Shown here: positions 32,442 to 41,071 of the stretch, piece by piece
How positions within the stretch are numbered: the stretch's first letter is position 1
Layout of the letters: each line of letters starts with the position of its first letter
Origin: Ruminococcus sp.
GTDB lineage: Bacteria > Bacillota > Clostridia > Oscillospirales > Ruminococcaceae
Length of the DNA: 64,000 bases
Reading direction: 5' to 3'
Assembly: GCA_014799805.1 (NCBI GenBank)
Contig: JAAVHJ010000010.1
Span: 48,652 to 112,651 of the forward strand
Notes under the pieces: model-generated
Told to the model about the DNA's origin: nothing
Seen by the model: only the letters and a program-made list of their open reading frames with translations
The model's database searches: none
Made by a program: the position numbers and the translations under genes

Positions 32442-33496
32442 GTCAGAAGCCCTCCTAAAAAGCCAATACAGCCACATAGAACGCTAATCAAAACACAAAT
32501 CAGTAATAATTTTTTAGAATTTAATGGCGGTGTGCCAGCTTGTTTTCCAGTTTGCCCGTTAATGGCAAAATCATATTGTTTATCATGATAATGAAATGTC
32601 ATGAACCAGACAGGCAACAGCATATACTGCCATTTTGTGTTTAAAACATTCATGTCAGATTGTAATACTCTCACAGAATCATAACCAGTCATAGAAGAAC
32701 GTAATAACATATCACTGCCATTGACAGCACGATTTCGCACACGAGGGAACACCTGTGCTTTATTGACATCATATTTATCAGATAGAAAACCGCTTAAATA
32801 AGCCATTTCAAAATTCACAGTGTCCCGATAATCAAACGGTTCGATTGCTTCCATCAGATTATCATCTACTTTGCTTTGTCCGTCGGCAGGAATGCCATTA
32901 AAATCTAAATCTGCTTCACGGAATACATCAAATTCACTTGTTTCTGTATATTGATACTCGCCAGAAGTCCAATGTTTCACTCTATGACAGTCAGCATGCA
33001 TGATACCATGTACATGACAATCTGCAACCCAGAACGGCACATAAACGCCGTGTAAATGCACTAGCTGGCTTTCAGAAGTAAAATCTTTCGGCAAGAATTT
33101 TCTTTTTTTGCACCAGTCTTTAAAAATCTGTATTGCTTCTTCACGGGAAATTTTAAACGGAATGACTTTAGAGGGCATATATTCGCCAGATAGTCTGCCT
33201 TTTAAAATTACAGGATTATGACAATATAAACATTCTGTTGCGGTTGTATCAGAATCAGTCATTAATTCAGCACCACAGCTTTGACAAATAAATAATTGAT
33301 TCTGTTCTGCAAATTGGTCAATTACGGGAGCTTGTTCCTGTTGTTCCTGTTGCATTTGTTCATTGGCTTGTTTACATTCTTCGGGTGTAAAAAAACTATC
33401 ACAATATTCACAAGCAAAGCCCTGTTTTTTGGGGTGAAATCGCAAATCCGCACCACAATTCGGGCATTTATACTGAATACTTTCCAGAGAACTCAT
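32438..33496 (-). CDS. Zinc-ribbon membrane protein, YdjG-like
   Basis: 352 residues from MSSLES; the longer frame overlaps the end of the SPFH gene and lacks a ribosome site at its start. Two TFIIB-type zinc ribbons open the protein: CPNCGADLRFHPKKQGFACEYC (about 11-32) and CQSCGAELMTDSDTTATECLYC (about 70-92). The middle region contains YMPSKVIPFKISREEAIQIFKDWCKK and VYVPFWVADC, conserved in this zinc-ribbon family, and the C-terminus is one membrane helix (LLLICVLISVLCGCIGFLGGLL). In Bacillus the equivalent YdjG helps place PspA at the membrane. Co-directional and overlapping with the YdjH-like gene. Confidence 0.8.
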   Translation of the reverse strand: MSSLESIQYKCPNCGADLRFHPKKQGFACEYCDSFFTPEECKQANEQMQQEQQEQAPVIDQFAEQNQLFICQSCGAELMTDSDTTATECLYCHNPVILKGRLSGEYMPSKVIPFKISREEAIQIFKDWCKKRKFLPKDFTSESQLVHLHGVYVPFWVADCHVHGIMHADCHRVKHWTSGEYQYTETSEFDVFREADLDFNGIPADGQSKVDDNLMEAIEPFDYRDTVNFEMAYLSGFLSDKYDVNKAQVFPRVRNRAVNGSDMLLRSSMTGYDSVRVLQSDMNVLNTKWQYMLLPVWFMTFHYHDKQYDFAINGQTGKQAGTPPLNSKKLLLICVLISVLCGCIGFLGGLLT

Positions 33497-33518
33497 AAAA
33501 TAAAATTTCTCCTTTCTG

Positions 33519-34583
33519 TTATGACGACCGCTTCGCACCGCACTTTGAGCAAAAATTACCAGTATTTAACAAGCCACATGTACAGCCCCAAAATTGTGAA
33601 ATATCTGGTTTTTTTCTGCCACATACCGCACAAAAATTTCCATAATTCTGTGAACCGCATTGACAAGCCCATGCTTTCTGTAAATTCACTGGTGCAGATT
33701 GTTGCGGAGTTAAATTTTGATTGCCTTGATTGATTTGATTAATTTGATTCATTGGCTGTTGACTAAGCATTGTATTTCTACTGCGAATATTAATTAATTC
33801 TCTGCTGATTTCATCATAGCTAATATTGCCAATTCCTACGGAAACTAAATCTATTCCTCGCTGTTCTTTCCAAAGAATATCTAATTGCTGATTTAAATAT
33901 TCTACAATATCTTTACTTTTTGCACCTAAATTAGAAATTCTCACGCCATTTTGCGACATGCTGCTGACAGCACTTTGCAATGCCATTAAAAATTCTTCTA
34001 AATACTGGTCAGATAATACTTGTGTACTAACAATATTTGCATTTCTGGGGACAACTTCTTCAAAAAATTTTAACGGGTCTGAAATTTTAATAGAATACGT
34101 CCCGTGACAACGAATAAATAATTCTGCATTATAAAAATTATCAAAATATTGCAACGGATTTCTAGTACCAAATTTTAAATTTTTAATTTCCTGCAAGTTA
34201 ATAAAATAGACTTCCTGACTGGAAGACGGCTGACCGCCATATCGAATTCTTTGAAAAGTTTCTTTGACAGCATAACTTAATTCGCCATTAAACATAGACG
34301 GTGTCGCAGATAAATATACTTCATAATAGCCCTCTGATGCACAGTAATCCACAATTTGCCCACCATCGCAGAGAATCATTAATTGATTTGGTGCAATCAT
34401 AATTTTAGAGCCATTCGTAATTGTATGAATTGGTGCATAAGTATTCCCATTTTTGTTTTTTGTCACACGCACACCCCTTGTGACAAGGGTGTTATTATCC
34501 ATTCTATCTGAAATAATATAATCCAGCCACTGTCCCGCAAGTGAACCACCCACTGCATTAAAAGTCGCACGGATAATGCCCAT
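33519..34583 (-). CDS. SPFH-domain protein with C-terminal zinc ribbons, YdjI-like
   Basis: 354 residues. The start MGIIRATFNAVGGSLAGQWLDYI and following APNQLMILCDGGQIVDYCASEGYYEV are typical of the YdjI group of SPFH (band 7) proteins, formerly called virion core protein-like. SPFH domain about residues 30-250; then a Gln/Asn-rich linker and two zinc ribbons, CQCGSQNYGNFCAVCGRKK and CTCGLLNTGNFCSKCGAKR. No membrane helix. In Bacillus, YdjI interacts with PspA and with YdjG/YdjH at stressed membrane. No pspA is present beside it. The first 30 bases of this gene and its ribosome site are duplicated 400 bases upstream. Confidence 0.85.
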   Translation of the reverse strand: MGIIRATFNAVGGSLAGQWLDYIISDRMDNNTLVTRGVRVTKNKNGNTYAPIHTITNGSKIMIAPNQLMILCDGGQIVDYCASEGYYEVYLSATPSMFNGELSYAVKETFQRIRYGGQPSSSQEVYFINLQEIKNLKFGTRNPLQYFDNFYNAELFIRCHGTYSIKISDPLKFFEEVVPRNANIVSTQVLSDQYLEEFLMALQSAVSSMSQNGVRISNLGAKSKDIVEYLNQQLDILWKEQRGIDLVSVGIGNISYDEISRELINIRSRNTMLSQQPMNQINQINQGNQNLTPQQSAPVNLQKAWACQCGSQNYGNFCAVCGRKKPDISQFWGCTCGLLNTGNFCSKCGAKRSS

Positions 34584-34600
34584 TGCAAATACTCCTTTCT
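34553..34600. repeat. 48-bp direct repeat, copy at the SPFH gene start
   Basis: Covers the first ten codons of the SPFH gene, its ATG and ribosome site. An identical 48-base copy occurs at 34999-35046, in the same orientation. Confidence 0.9.
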
Positions 34601-34614
34601 AGTTTTAGTTTAAT

Positions 34615-34956
34615 TTAATCACTATAATATTTTTCTCGTAATTTTTTTAAACAACACATAATTTTTTGGTTCATTTCTTCACTAAGTCTCCAATCTCCTA
34701 GAATAATATTCTTCGGCTTATTTGTATTTAAGCATTCTTGAATCGTTTGAATCTTTTCATCTAACGACATTAAACTATATTCTTCGTCATTATTTATTAT
34801 ATCGCCAAATGTTTTAGTATATTTTTTTTCCATTGCAGATACAACTTTAAGTTTTTCATTATATTCTGAATCTATTTCAATAGGACTACTACCTAAAATT
34901 TCTTCTAATTCTTCTAATAAATTTTTGGATTCCATATCATCAAAATTATTATCCAT
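34615..34956 (-). CDS. Small hypothetical protein between the 48-bp repeats
   Basis: 113 residues, not recognised: a charged, helical, cytosolic protein (MESKNLLEELEEILGSS; EKKYTKTFGDIINNDEEYSLMSLDEKIQTIQECL; NQKIMCCLKKLREKYYSD). A good ribosome site (GAGGTG, 8 bases) precedes the ATG, supporting translation. It lies exactly between two identical 48-bp repeats, which suggests insertion at the start of the SPFH gene. The size and isolation would suit an orphan immunity-type protein, but no family is recognisable. Confidence 0.6.
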   Translation of the reverse strand: MDNNFDDMESKNLLEELEEILGSSPIEIDSEYNEKLKVVSAMEKKYTKTFGDIINNDEEYSLMSLDEKIQTIQECLNTNKPKNIILGDWRLSEEMNQKIMCCLKKLREKYYSD

Positions 34957-34998
34957 GATTTAAGCACCTCGTAATTTTACTAATTAATCATATACTTT

Positions 34999-35046
34999 CT
35001 GCATTAAAAGTCGCACGGATAATGCCCATTGCAAATACTCCTTTCT
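34999..35046. repeat. 48-bp direct repeat, upstream copy
   Basis: Identical to the beginning of the SPFH gene. Its own reading frame starts with the same MGIIRATFNA and stops after three more residues (ESI), so it is a dead minigene of 13 codons (34988-35029, minus strand). Confidence 0.9.
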
Positions 35047-35066
35047 TGTTCTGATTTTATTTTATA

Positions 35067-35684
35067 TTATTCTCTTTCTAATGCTGAACATGACAGAACA
35101 ATTTCATTAACGCCATTTTCATAACTATCTGGTTCTGTATCAGCCCATAGATTCGTGCCAACAATCAACCAGATAGTATCTGTTTGATTATACCATGAAT
35201 TTTCTTTGATAACACCATATTCTGCTTTATCTAAAGAAACAACACTTTCCCCATAATAATCATATAACGGCGAATATATCATATCATAGGCTTCTAAAAG
35301 TTCTTCTTCAGAATACGGATAGCTTAAATTATCATATTCCCCTGTTCCGCCAATATGACAACCATAGCAAACAAGTGTGTCATCATCTTGGAATTCTAAA
35401 AATAACTGTGCTGTCATGTCAATATTAATATCAAAAACAGTGATTTTATCCAGATAATAGCCATATTCGACTGTATTTTTATAGCCATAAGCTCTATTAT
35501 CTTCACTATAAGCATAATCAGCTCCCATTGCTTCTACAATTGCAAACACTTCATCTTTTGTCATGCCAATAGAAATACCTGAAAGCATTTCTTTTACGTC
35601 AGTATCTTCTATATTGCAACCTGATAATAAATTTGTGATAATTAAAATACTTGTGATTGTAAATAATTTTTTACTAACTTTCAT
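35067..35684 (-). CDS. Predicted lipoprotein, unknown function
   Basis: 205 residues. Signal peptide MKVSKKLFTITSILIITNLLSGC with lipobox LLSGC, so lipid-anchored and exported. The mature start DVKEMLSGISIGMTKDEVFAIVEAMG is a SmpA/OmlA-like or BLIP-like 'ISIGMTKDEV' opening that recurs in many small clostridial lipoproteins; the remainder (YGYKNTVEYGYYLDKITVFDI) is beta-rich. Function unknown. RBS AGAGAGGA precedes the ATG. It lies upstream of the duplicated SPFH start and downstream of a CPBP protease on the same strand. Confidence 0.75.
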   Translation of the reverse strand: MKVSKKLFTITSILIITNLLSGCNIEDTDVKEMLSGISIGMTKDEVFAIVEAMGADYAYSEDNRAYGYKNTVEYGYYLDKITVFDINIDMTAQLFLEFQDDDTLVCYGCHIGGTGEYDNLSYPYSEEELLEAYDMIYSPLYDYYGESVVSLDKAEYGVIKENSWYNQTDTIWLIVGTNLWADTEPDSYENGVNEIVLSCSALERE

Positions 35685-35715
35685 AAAATATTATCCTCTC
35701 TGTAAGCTGTGACTG

Positions 35716-36327
35716 CTAAAACAGCATAAATGCTGAACAAATGCCTGAAAATATATTTGCAATTGCGTGTATACACCAACTAGGCAGAATAGAACCGTTT
35801 GCCTTTTTTTCATTCACATATCCCATACACCACGCAATTCCTCCTGTGAATCCTATAATAAGAATTGCTCGCAGTACGTCTGTCAGCATAAAAAACATAG
35901 CACCATGTAATAATCCAAACAAAAAGCTTTGTACTGCATTTCCTGTTAAAAATCCAAATTTGTGTGAAAGTCTTTTCAATAAAAATCCTCTAAATAGAAG
36001 TTCCTCTGGCAATGAGGTATTCAAAACTGCATAAACTAAAATTGCGGGCAATGCTTTCATTCCTAAACCCAAAAATTCAGACGTTGCTGTTTCAATATTT
36101 CTTACAGTATAAAGCATGAACACTGATATTGCCAAGAAAATAATTGTTATTCCTACAATCCAAAAAACTGTTTTGTTTTCCTTTGGGGAAGAAATCCGTT
36201 TTATGCCAATCCATTGAAAAAAGTTAATTTTTCTCCTTGCTGTTATACACCACCATATAAACGGAATTAATGCGAATAATAAAATCTGTACAATGCTACT
36301 CAGTATTTTTTGTGTTAATAGACTCAT
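35716..36327 (-). CDS. CPBP family intramembrane glutamic protease
   Basis: 203 residues with about five to six membrane helices. The CPBP (CAAX protease and bacteriocin-processing, Abi) motifs are present: EELLFRGFLLKRL at about residues 108-120 (motif 1 Glu pair and Arg), FGLLHG near 137-142 (motif 2 His) and CIHAIANIFSG near the C-terminus (motif 3). Family members cleave within membranes or process/peptide-protect against bacteriocins; the bacterial substrate here is unknown. Ribosome site AGGAGCCC precedes the ATG. No bacteriocin gene is visible nearby. Confidence 0.85.
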   Translation of the reverse strand: MSLLTQKILSSIVQILLFALIPFIWWCITARRKINFFQWIGIKRISSPKENKTVFWIVGITIIFLAISVFMLYTVRNIETATSEFLGLGMKALPAILVYAVLNTSLPEELLFRGFLLKRLSHKFGFLTGNAVQSFLFGLLHGAMFFMLTDVLRAILIIGFTGGIAWCMGYVNEKKANGSILPSWCIHAIANIFSGICSAFMLF

Positions 36328-36365
36328 TTTTTTGGGCTCCTATTTCTTACAGTTACATAAATATA

Positions 36366-37685
36366 TTATAATTTTCTGTTATCAATGACACGTTTTGCTT
36401 TTCCCTCCGAACGTGGCAAAGATTTTGGTGCAGTAATTGAAACTTGTGTCTGAATACCGACAACAGATTTAATTTGTTCTGTGATATATTTTTGTAATTT
36501 CTGTATTTCGCTTGTACTGTCTGGTAAAGCAAAAACTTCTTCTGTCATTTCTACTTTGACTTCCAGTGTATCAGCATTATGAATTCTATCAACAATTAAC
36601 TGATAATGCGGCTCAACGCCTTTTGTTTTTACAAGAACTGTTTCAATCTGTGAGGGAAATACATTCACACCACGGATAATAATCATGTCATCTGTTCTGC
36701 CTGTAATTCTACCCATGCGAACAGTTGTTCTGCCACATTTACAAACTTCTGGATATAATTTGCAAATATCATGTGTTCTGTAACGCAACAAAGGCATACC
36801 TGTTTTTGTAATCGTTGTGAAAACTAATTCTCCAGATTCTCCATAAGGGAGCTGTTCACATGTAACAGGTTCAATAATTTCAGCGATAACATGGTCTTCA
36901 TTGATATGTGCACCGTTTTTTTCTAAGCATTCAAATGCAACCCCTGGGCCTGCAATTTCCGTTAAGCCATAAATATCACAAGCGTCAATGCCTAATAATT
37001 CTTCAATATGCTGACGCATGCCCTCTGTCCAAGGTTCAGCTCCAAATAAACCAGCTTTTAATTTAATATCTTTTTTAGGAATTAATCCAGCATCACGGAT
37101 AGATTCGCCTAAGTAAGCCGCATAAGACGGCGTACAGCAAAGAACAGTACTTCCTAATTCTTGCATCATCATAATTTGACGTTGTGTGTTGCCGCTGGAC
37201 ATTGGAACTACCATAGCTCCAACTTCTTCTGCACCCTGATGTGCACCCAAACCGCCAGTAAATAAACCATAACCATAACATACTTGTACAATATCATCTT
37301 TTCCTGCACCGATTGCTGCCATGGCTCTTGCAACCATATCAGCCCAAACTTGCACATCATTTTCTGTATAGCCCGAAACAATAGGCTTACCTGTTGTGCC
37401 AGAAGAACCCTGAATTCTAACAATATTATCTTTAGAAGTGGCTAAAAGTCCAAACGGAAATGTATCTCTTAAATCTGTTTTTTCTGTAAATGGCAATAAT
37501 TTAATATCCTCTACAGTTTGAATATCTTCAGGCTTTACGCCTTTTGCGTCCATACGTTCTTTGTAAAGTGGCACATTCTCATAAACAAGTGCAACAGTTT
37601 TACGCAAACGTTCCCCTTGTAATTTTTTTCTTTCTTCTGGATTCATACATTCCAGTTCTGGCTGATAAATTCTTGATTTTGCCAT
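36366..37685 (-). CDS. Phenylacetate--CoA ligase family protein
   Basis: 439 residues, matching PaaK-type AMP-forming aryl-CoA ligases. Adenylation motifs: QGSSGTTGKPIVSGYT (P-loop-like A3), YGLTEIAGPGVAFEC (A5), RYRTHDICKL (A7) and GRTDDMIIIRGVNVFPSQIE (A8); CKCGRTTVRMG is a Cys pair seen in this family. The C-terminal lysine lies in LPRSEGKAKRVIDNR. In anaerobic gut bacteria such genes often activate arylacetates made from amino acids; indolepyruvate oxidoreductase genes that often accompany them are not in the window. PaaK is a family label rather than a proven role. Confidence 0.88.
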   Translation of the reverse strand: MAKSRIYQPELECMNPEERKKLQGERLRKTVALVYENVPLYKERMDAKGVKPEDIQTVEDIKLLPFTEKTDLRDTFPFGLLATSKDNIVRIQGSSGTTGKPIVSGYTENDVQVWADMVARAMAAIGAGKDDIVQVCYGYGLFTGGLGAHQGAEEVGAMVVPMSSGNTQRQIMMMQELGSTVLCCTPSYAAYLGESIRDAGLIPKKDIKLKAGLFGAEPWTEGMRQHIEELLGIDACDIYGLTEIAGPGVAFECLEKNGAHINEDHVIAEIIEPVTCEQLPYGESGELVFTTITKTGMPLLRYRTHDICKLYPEVCKCGRTTVRMGRITGRTDDMIIIRGVNVFPSQIETVLVKTKGVEPHYQLIVDRIHNADTLEVKVEMTEEVFALPDSTSEIQKLQKYITEQIKSVVGIQTQVSITAPKSLPRSEGKAKRVIDNRKL

Positions 37686-37748
37686 AATTTAAAAATTCTC
37701 CTTTTTTGATAAATTTATTTCACGAATATCATAAATCATACACTCTCT

Positions 37749-37777
37749 ATTTTACAAGAAAATTAAAAAAAAGTCAA
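37749..37777 (-). promoter_or_regulatory. Sigma-A promoter of the PaaK-type ligase gene
   Basis: Minus strand TTGACT (37772-37777), 17 bases, TAAAAT (37749-37754). Confidence 0.65.
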
Positions 37778-37809
37778 TAGATTTTTATGTATTTTAAAAA
37801 ATAACCTGA

Positions 37810-37838
37810 TTGACAAATGATTTATCATATGCTAAAAT
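37810..37838 (+). promoter_or_regulatory. Sigma-A promoter of the small membrane protein gene
   Basis: TTGACA (37810-37815), 17 bases, TAAAAT (37833-37838) preceded by ATGC; divergent from the previous promoter. Confidence 0.65.
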
Positions 37839-37869
37839 AAGATATAAAATTTAGAAATCAGGTGATAAC

Positions 37870-38355
37870 ATGATAGCAAAAAATTTCTTAACAGGAGATT
37901 CCAAAACAAATTTAATGCTACTAGCAATTATGATTTTGCTTCTAGTATGTACCTGTGTGAAATATGTTCAGGCAAAAGCAAGAGCCAAAAAAGACAGAGA
38001 AATTTTAAAAAACATGTATGCGAATCATAGTGTAAGAATCACAGCAAAAATTTTAGAAATTCAAAAATTTTCTCGTAAACGTCATCTTTTATGCAAAATA
38101 AAAGTAGGCTTTCATGATAGAAATGTCTATAAAACCTGTATTGTAAAAACAAGTCATTCAAAGATTCGTGATTATGAAATCAATCAGGAATTGCAAATTT
38201 TTATCATACCAGAATATATTGCTTATCAAGAAAAACATATCACAAAAAAACAGTTATTTCAAGAATTAGGATTAAAATTTGATGTTTCCCGAAAAGCTAC
38301 TTACAGACCAGCTTTAATAGAAGAAGATTATTATCATATCATAGAAAATTTCTAA
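37870..38355 (+). CDS. Hypothetical single-pass membrane protein
   Basis: 161 residues. One predicted membrane helix near the N-terminus (TNLMLLAIMILLLVCTCVKYV, about 14-34) followed by a strongly basic cytosolic segment (AKARAKKDREILKNMYAN) and a beta-rich domain (VRITAKILEIQKFSRKRHLLCKIKVGF) that looks OB-like or similar, with no named family. Ribosome site AGGTGAT. It has its own promoter, and secG follows with a further promoter, so it is probably monocistronic. Confidence 0.65.
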   Translation: MIAKNFLTGDSKTNLMLLAIMILLLVCTCVKYVQAKARAKKDREILKNMYANHSVRITAKILEIQKFSRKRHLLCKIKVGFHDRNVYKTCIVKTSHSKIRDYEINQELQIFIIPEYIAYQEKHITKKQLFQELGLKFDVSRKATYRPALIEEDYYHIIENF

Positions 38356-38380
38356 AATATAAATATACTTGAAAAAATGC

Positions 38381-38409
38381 TTGACAGAATCTTGAAACTA
38401 TGCTATAAT
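38381..38409 (+). promoter_or_regulatory. Sigma-A promoter of secG
   Basis: TTGACA (38381-38386), 17 bases, TATAAT (38404-38409) preceded by ATGC. Confidence 0.75.
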
Positions 38410-38453
38410 AAATCTGATTATTTAAAACATCAAAAAAGGAGGATTTTTGAATT

Positions 38454-38723
38454 ATGGAAATTTATGAAATTGTCTGTGGTGCAATTGTACTGTTAGCATG
38501 TATTTTAATTGTTATCCTGTGCATGATGCAAGACCAGAAACAAGACCAGAATATGACAAGTGCATTAGGTGGCGGTTCCAACGATTCATTTTACAAGAAT
38601 AATGAAAATAATACTAGAGATGTTGCCTTACAGAAATTAACCAGAAATATTGGTATTATTACAATGCTGGTATTACTTGCAATGAATATTATCGTTCCAT
38701 TGATAATTAATATCAGCAAGTAA
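38454..38723 (+). CDS. secG: Preprotein translocase subunit SecG
   Basis: 89 residues, the usual SecG size, with two membrane helices (IVCGAIVLLACILIVILCMMQ and IGIITMLVLLAMNIIVPLII) separated by the conserved Gly/Ser/Asn-containing loop SALGGGSNDSFYKNN. SecG assists SecYE in protein export. A strong AAAGGAGG site precedes the ATG. As in many Firmicutes it is followed by rnr, with a possible attenuator hairpin between. Confidence 0.92.
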   Translation: MEIYEIVCGAIVLLACILIVILCMMQDQKQDQNMTSALGGGSNDSFYKNNENNTRDVALQKLTRNIGIITMLVLLAMNIIVPLIINISK

Positions 38724-38740
38724 CTTGTATGTTCGTTTCA

Positions 38741-38776
38741 GCCCTGAGTTTGCATAACTTAGGGTTTGTTTTTTCT
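38741..38776 (+). terminator. Terminator or attenuator between secG and rnr
   Basis: CCCTGAGTT (38742-38750) pairs with AACTTAGGG (38756-38764, one G-T pair), followed by a T-rich run. Since rnr starts 24 bases later with no clear promoter, partial termination is likely. Confidence 0.6.
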
Positions 38777-38799
38777 TTTAAAATCAGAAAGGAGTACTA

Positions 38800-41019
38800 A
38801 TGGCAAGACATAATGCAAAACATCAGAAACATAAACAATCTGTTCAGAAATTAAATCATAGTAAGAAAAATAATAAATCAAATCAGCAAACTGTGAATCG
38901 AAAAGAACAGGAACAATATTGCCATAAAATTAAAACTTTTTTGCAGATTTCTGCAAAAGGACAATTACAAAAACAAGAATTAGCCCAAAAATGTCATAGT
39001 AAAAGAAATAAATTGGCTTATCAGTCTGCAATAGAAGAATTATTAAAAAAAGGCATTATTTTAGAACGCAGAAAATCTTATGCGTTGGCGAGTGTAAGAA
39101 ATGCTTTTCCAGCGGAAACTGTGAGATTACATGCAAGATTTGGATTTATTCGTGATGAGAATGGCAAAGAATATTTTGTTGCAGGTAAATTTTTATTAGG
39201 CAGTATGGTTGGAGATAAAATTCTTGCAAGAGAAATTCCGTCCCGAACAGGTTCACCAGAAGCAGAAATAGTATCTATTTTAGAACAGAATCCAAATGCA
39301 AGACTAACAGGAAAAATTGTCCCCACAATGGAAGGATTATGTTTGTTATCAGAAATTGTTGGAATGCCTTTAAAAATTGATGATAAAAATAGCTGTTTTT
39401 ATAAAATCGGTGATAAAGTACTTTGTGAAATTACACACAGAGGACAACGCCATATGGAACACAAAGTAAAAATTATTATAAATTTTGGCAGTGCCGATAG
39501 TGCCGAAAGTTGCGTAAAAGCGAAAATTGCAGAGCAAGATATTCCTGTAGGTTTCACGCAGAAAGTTTTGGACGAAGCAAAAAAAGTTTCTTCCGTCGGC
39601 GTGACAGAATTTGATTTACAAGATAGATTAGATTTGCGGGAGGAAATTATTTTTACAATTGATGGTGAGCATTCTAAAGATTTAGATGATGCTGTTTCTA
39701 TTAAAAAACATGCTAACGGTTGGACATTAGGCGTTCATATTGCGGACGTATCGCATTATGTAAGACCAAATAGCTCTTTAGATGCAGAAGCGTTTCACCG
39801 TGGCACAAGTATTTATTATGCAAATCAAGTCATTCCTATGTTGCCAAAAGCGTTATCAAATGGCATTTGTTCGTTAAATGCAGGACATGACAGATTAACA
39901 ATTTCAGCAATAATGGAGCTGTCTCCAGAGGGTGATTTGCTTAGCCAGAAATTTTATAAATCTGTGATTTGTTCTAAAGTCCGTGGTGTATATCATGAAT
40001 GCAATCAGATTTTAGATAATATTGCAAGTCCTGAAATTCAGGAAAAATATGCCTTAGTTAAAGAAAGCTTATTATTACTGGCAGAATTATCAGATAAATT
40101 AGAGCATTTAAGAAAATTGCGTGGTTCACCAGAATTAGAAAGCACAGAATCAGCATTATTATTAGATGAAACTGGTTGTTGCATTGGACTTGCACCTGTA
40201 CAAAGAGGCAAAACAGAAAAAATCATAGAATCTTGTATGCTTTGTGCAAATGAAGCCGTTGCCAAAACAGCAAGAGAAAAAAATTTTCCGTTAGTATATC
40301 GTATTCATGAAAAGCCAGCCCCTGAACGTATTGAAAATTTAAAAGAAATGCTTTTAAAATTACATCAGCCTGTGCCTGATTTTAATATAGACGAAATAAA
40401 ACCTGGTGATATCCAAAAAATTTTAGATACAACAAGAGAACAGCCCTGTTTTCCAGTGATAAATAATTTAACATTGCGTTCTATGGCGAAAGCTTGTTAT
40501 AGTGAAAACGCATTAGGACATTTTGGATTAGCATTAAAAGACTACGCACATTTTACTTCACCAATCAGACGTTATCCTGATTTAGTCGTACATAGAATTT
40601 TAAGTGATTATTTAGATGGTGCGGAAATTGATTGGCTACAGAAACGTTATGCAAAATTTACAGAAAACGCTTCTGAACGTGCTTCCAGTACAGAATTACG
40701 TGCTGTGCAGTTAGAACGTGATGCAGATGCTTGTTATGCGGCAGAGTATATGCAAGCTCATATTGGCGAAATTTTCAAAGGCGTAATTACCAGTATCACA
40801 GAATTTGGCATGTATGTGCAGTTAGAAAACAGGGCAGAGGGGCTTTTGCATATTCATGATATGCCACAAGGACAGTATGAAATAGAAGAAAACTGGTATA
40901 TTAAAAATATACTAACAAATGAAATTTATCAATTAGGTGATATAATAGAAGTAACTTGTATTGCTACAAATATCAGTGCAGGACATATTGATTTAGCAAA
41001 AAAAGCACTTGCTATTTAA
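38800..41019 (+). CDS. rnr: Ribonuclease R
   Basis: 739 residues. RNase R is a processive 3'-5' exoribonuclease that degrades structured RNA. The N-terminus is a basic Lys/Gln/His-rich tail and a winged-helix-like region (about 1-100); cold-shock domains follow (GFIRDENGKEYFVAG; DKILAREI); the catalytic RNB domain has TIDGEHSKDLDDAVSIKK with the metal-binding aspartates and HIADVSHYVRPNSSLDAEAFHRGTSIY; HFTSPIRRYPDLVVHRIL is the conserved RNB end; a C-terminal S1 domain (FKGVITSITEFGMYVQLENRAEGLLHI) closes it. Gene order secG-rnr is typical for Firmicutes; smpB is not next. Confidence 0.95.
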   Translation: MARHNAKHQKHKQSVQKLNHSKKNNKSNQQTVNRKEQEQYCHKIKTFLQISAKGQLQKQELAQKCHSKRNKLAYQSAIEELLKKGIILERRKSYALASVRNAFPAETVRLHARFGFIRDENGKEYFVAGKFLLGSMVGDKILAREIPSRTGSPEAEIVSILEQNPNARLTGKIVPTMEGLCLLSEIVGMPLKIDDKNSCFYKIGDKVLCEITHRGQRHMEHKVKIIINFGSADSAESCVKAKIAEQDIPVGFTQKVLDEAKKVSSVGVTEFDLQDRLDLREEIIFTIDGEHSKDLDDAVSIKKHANGWTLGVHIADVSHYVRPNSSLDAEAFHRGTSIYYANQVIPMLPKALSNGICSLNAGHDRLTISAIMELSPEGDLLSQKFYKSVICSKVRGVYHECNQILDNIASPEIQEKYALVKESLLLLAELSDKLEHLRKLRGSPELESTESALLLDETGCCIGLAPVQRGKTEKIIESCMLCANEAVAKTAREKNFPLVYRIHEKPAPERIENLKEMLLKLHQPVPDFNIDEIKPGDIQKILDTTREQPCFPVINNLTLRSMAKACYSENALGHFGLALKDYAHFTSPIRRYPDLVVHRILSDYLDGAEIDWLQKRYAKFTENASERASSTELRAVQLERDADACYAAEYMQAHIGEIFKGVITSITEFGMYVQLENRAEGLLHIHDMPQGQYEIEENWYIKNILTNEIYQLGDIIEVTCIATNISAGHIDLAKKALAI

Positions 41020-41071
41020 ATTTTTTTGTGTTAAAATAATAAATATTATAACAGGAGAGGAGCATTTTTTT

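Noticed and set aside
33296..33733. Plus-strand 145-codon ORF
   Set aside because: It is antisense to the zinc-ribbon and SPFH genes, whose Cys-rich motifs are clearly coding on the other strand.
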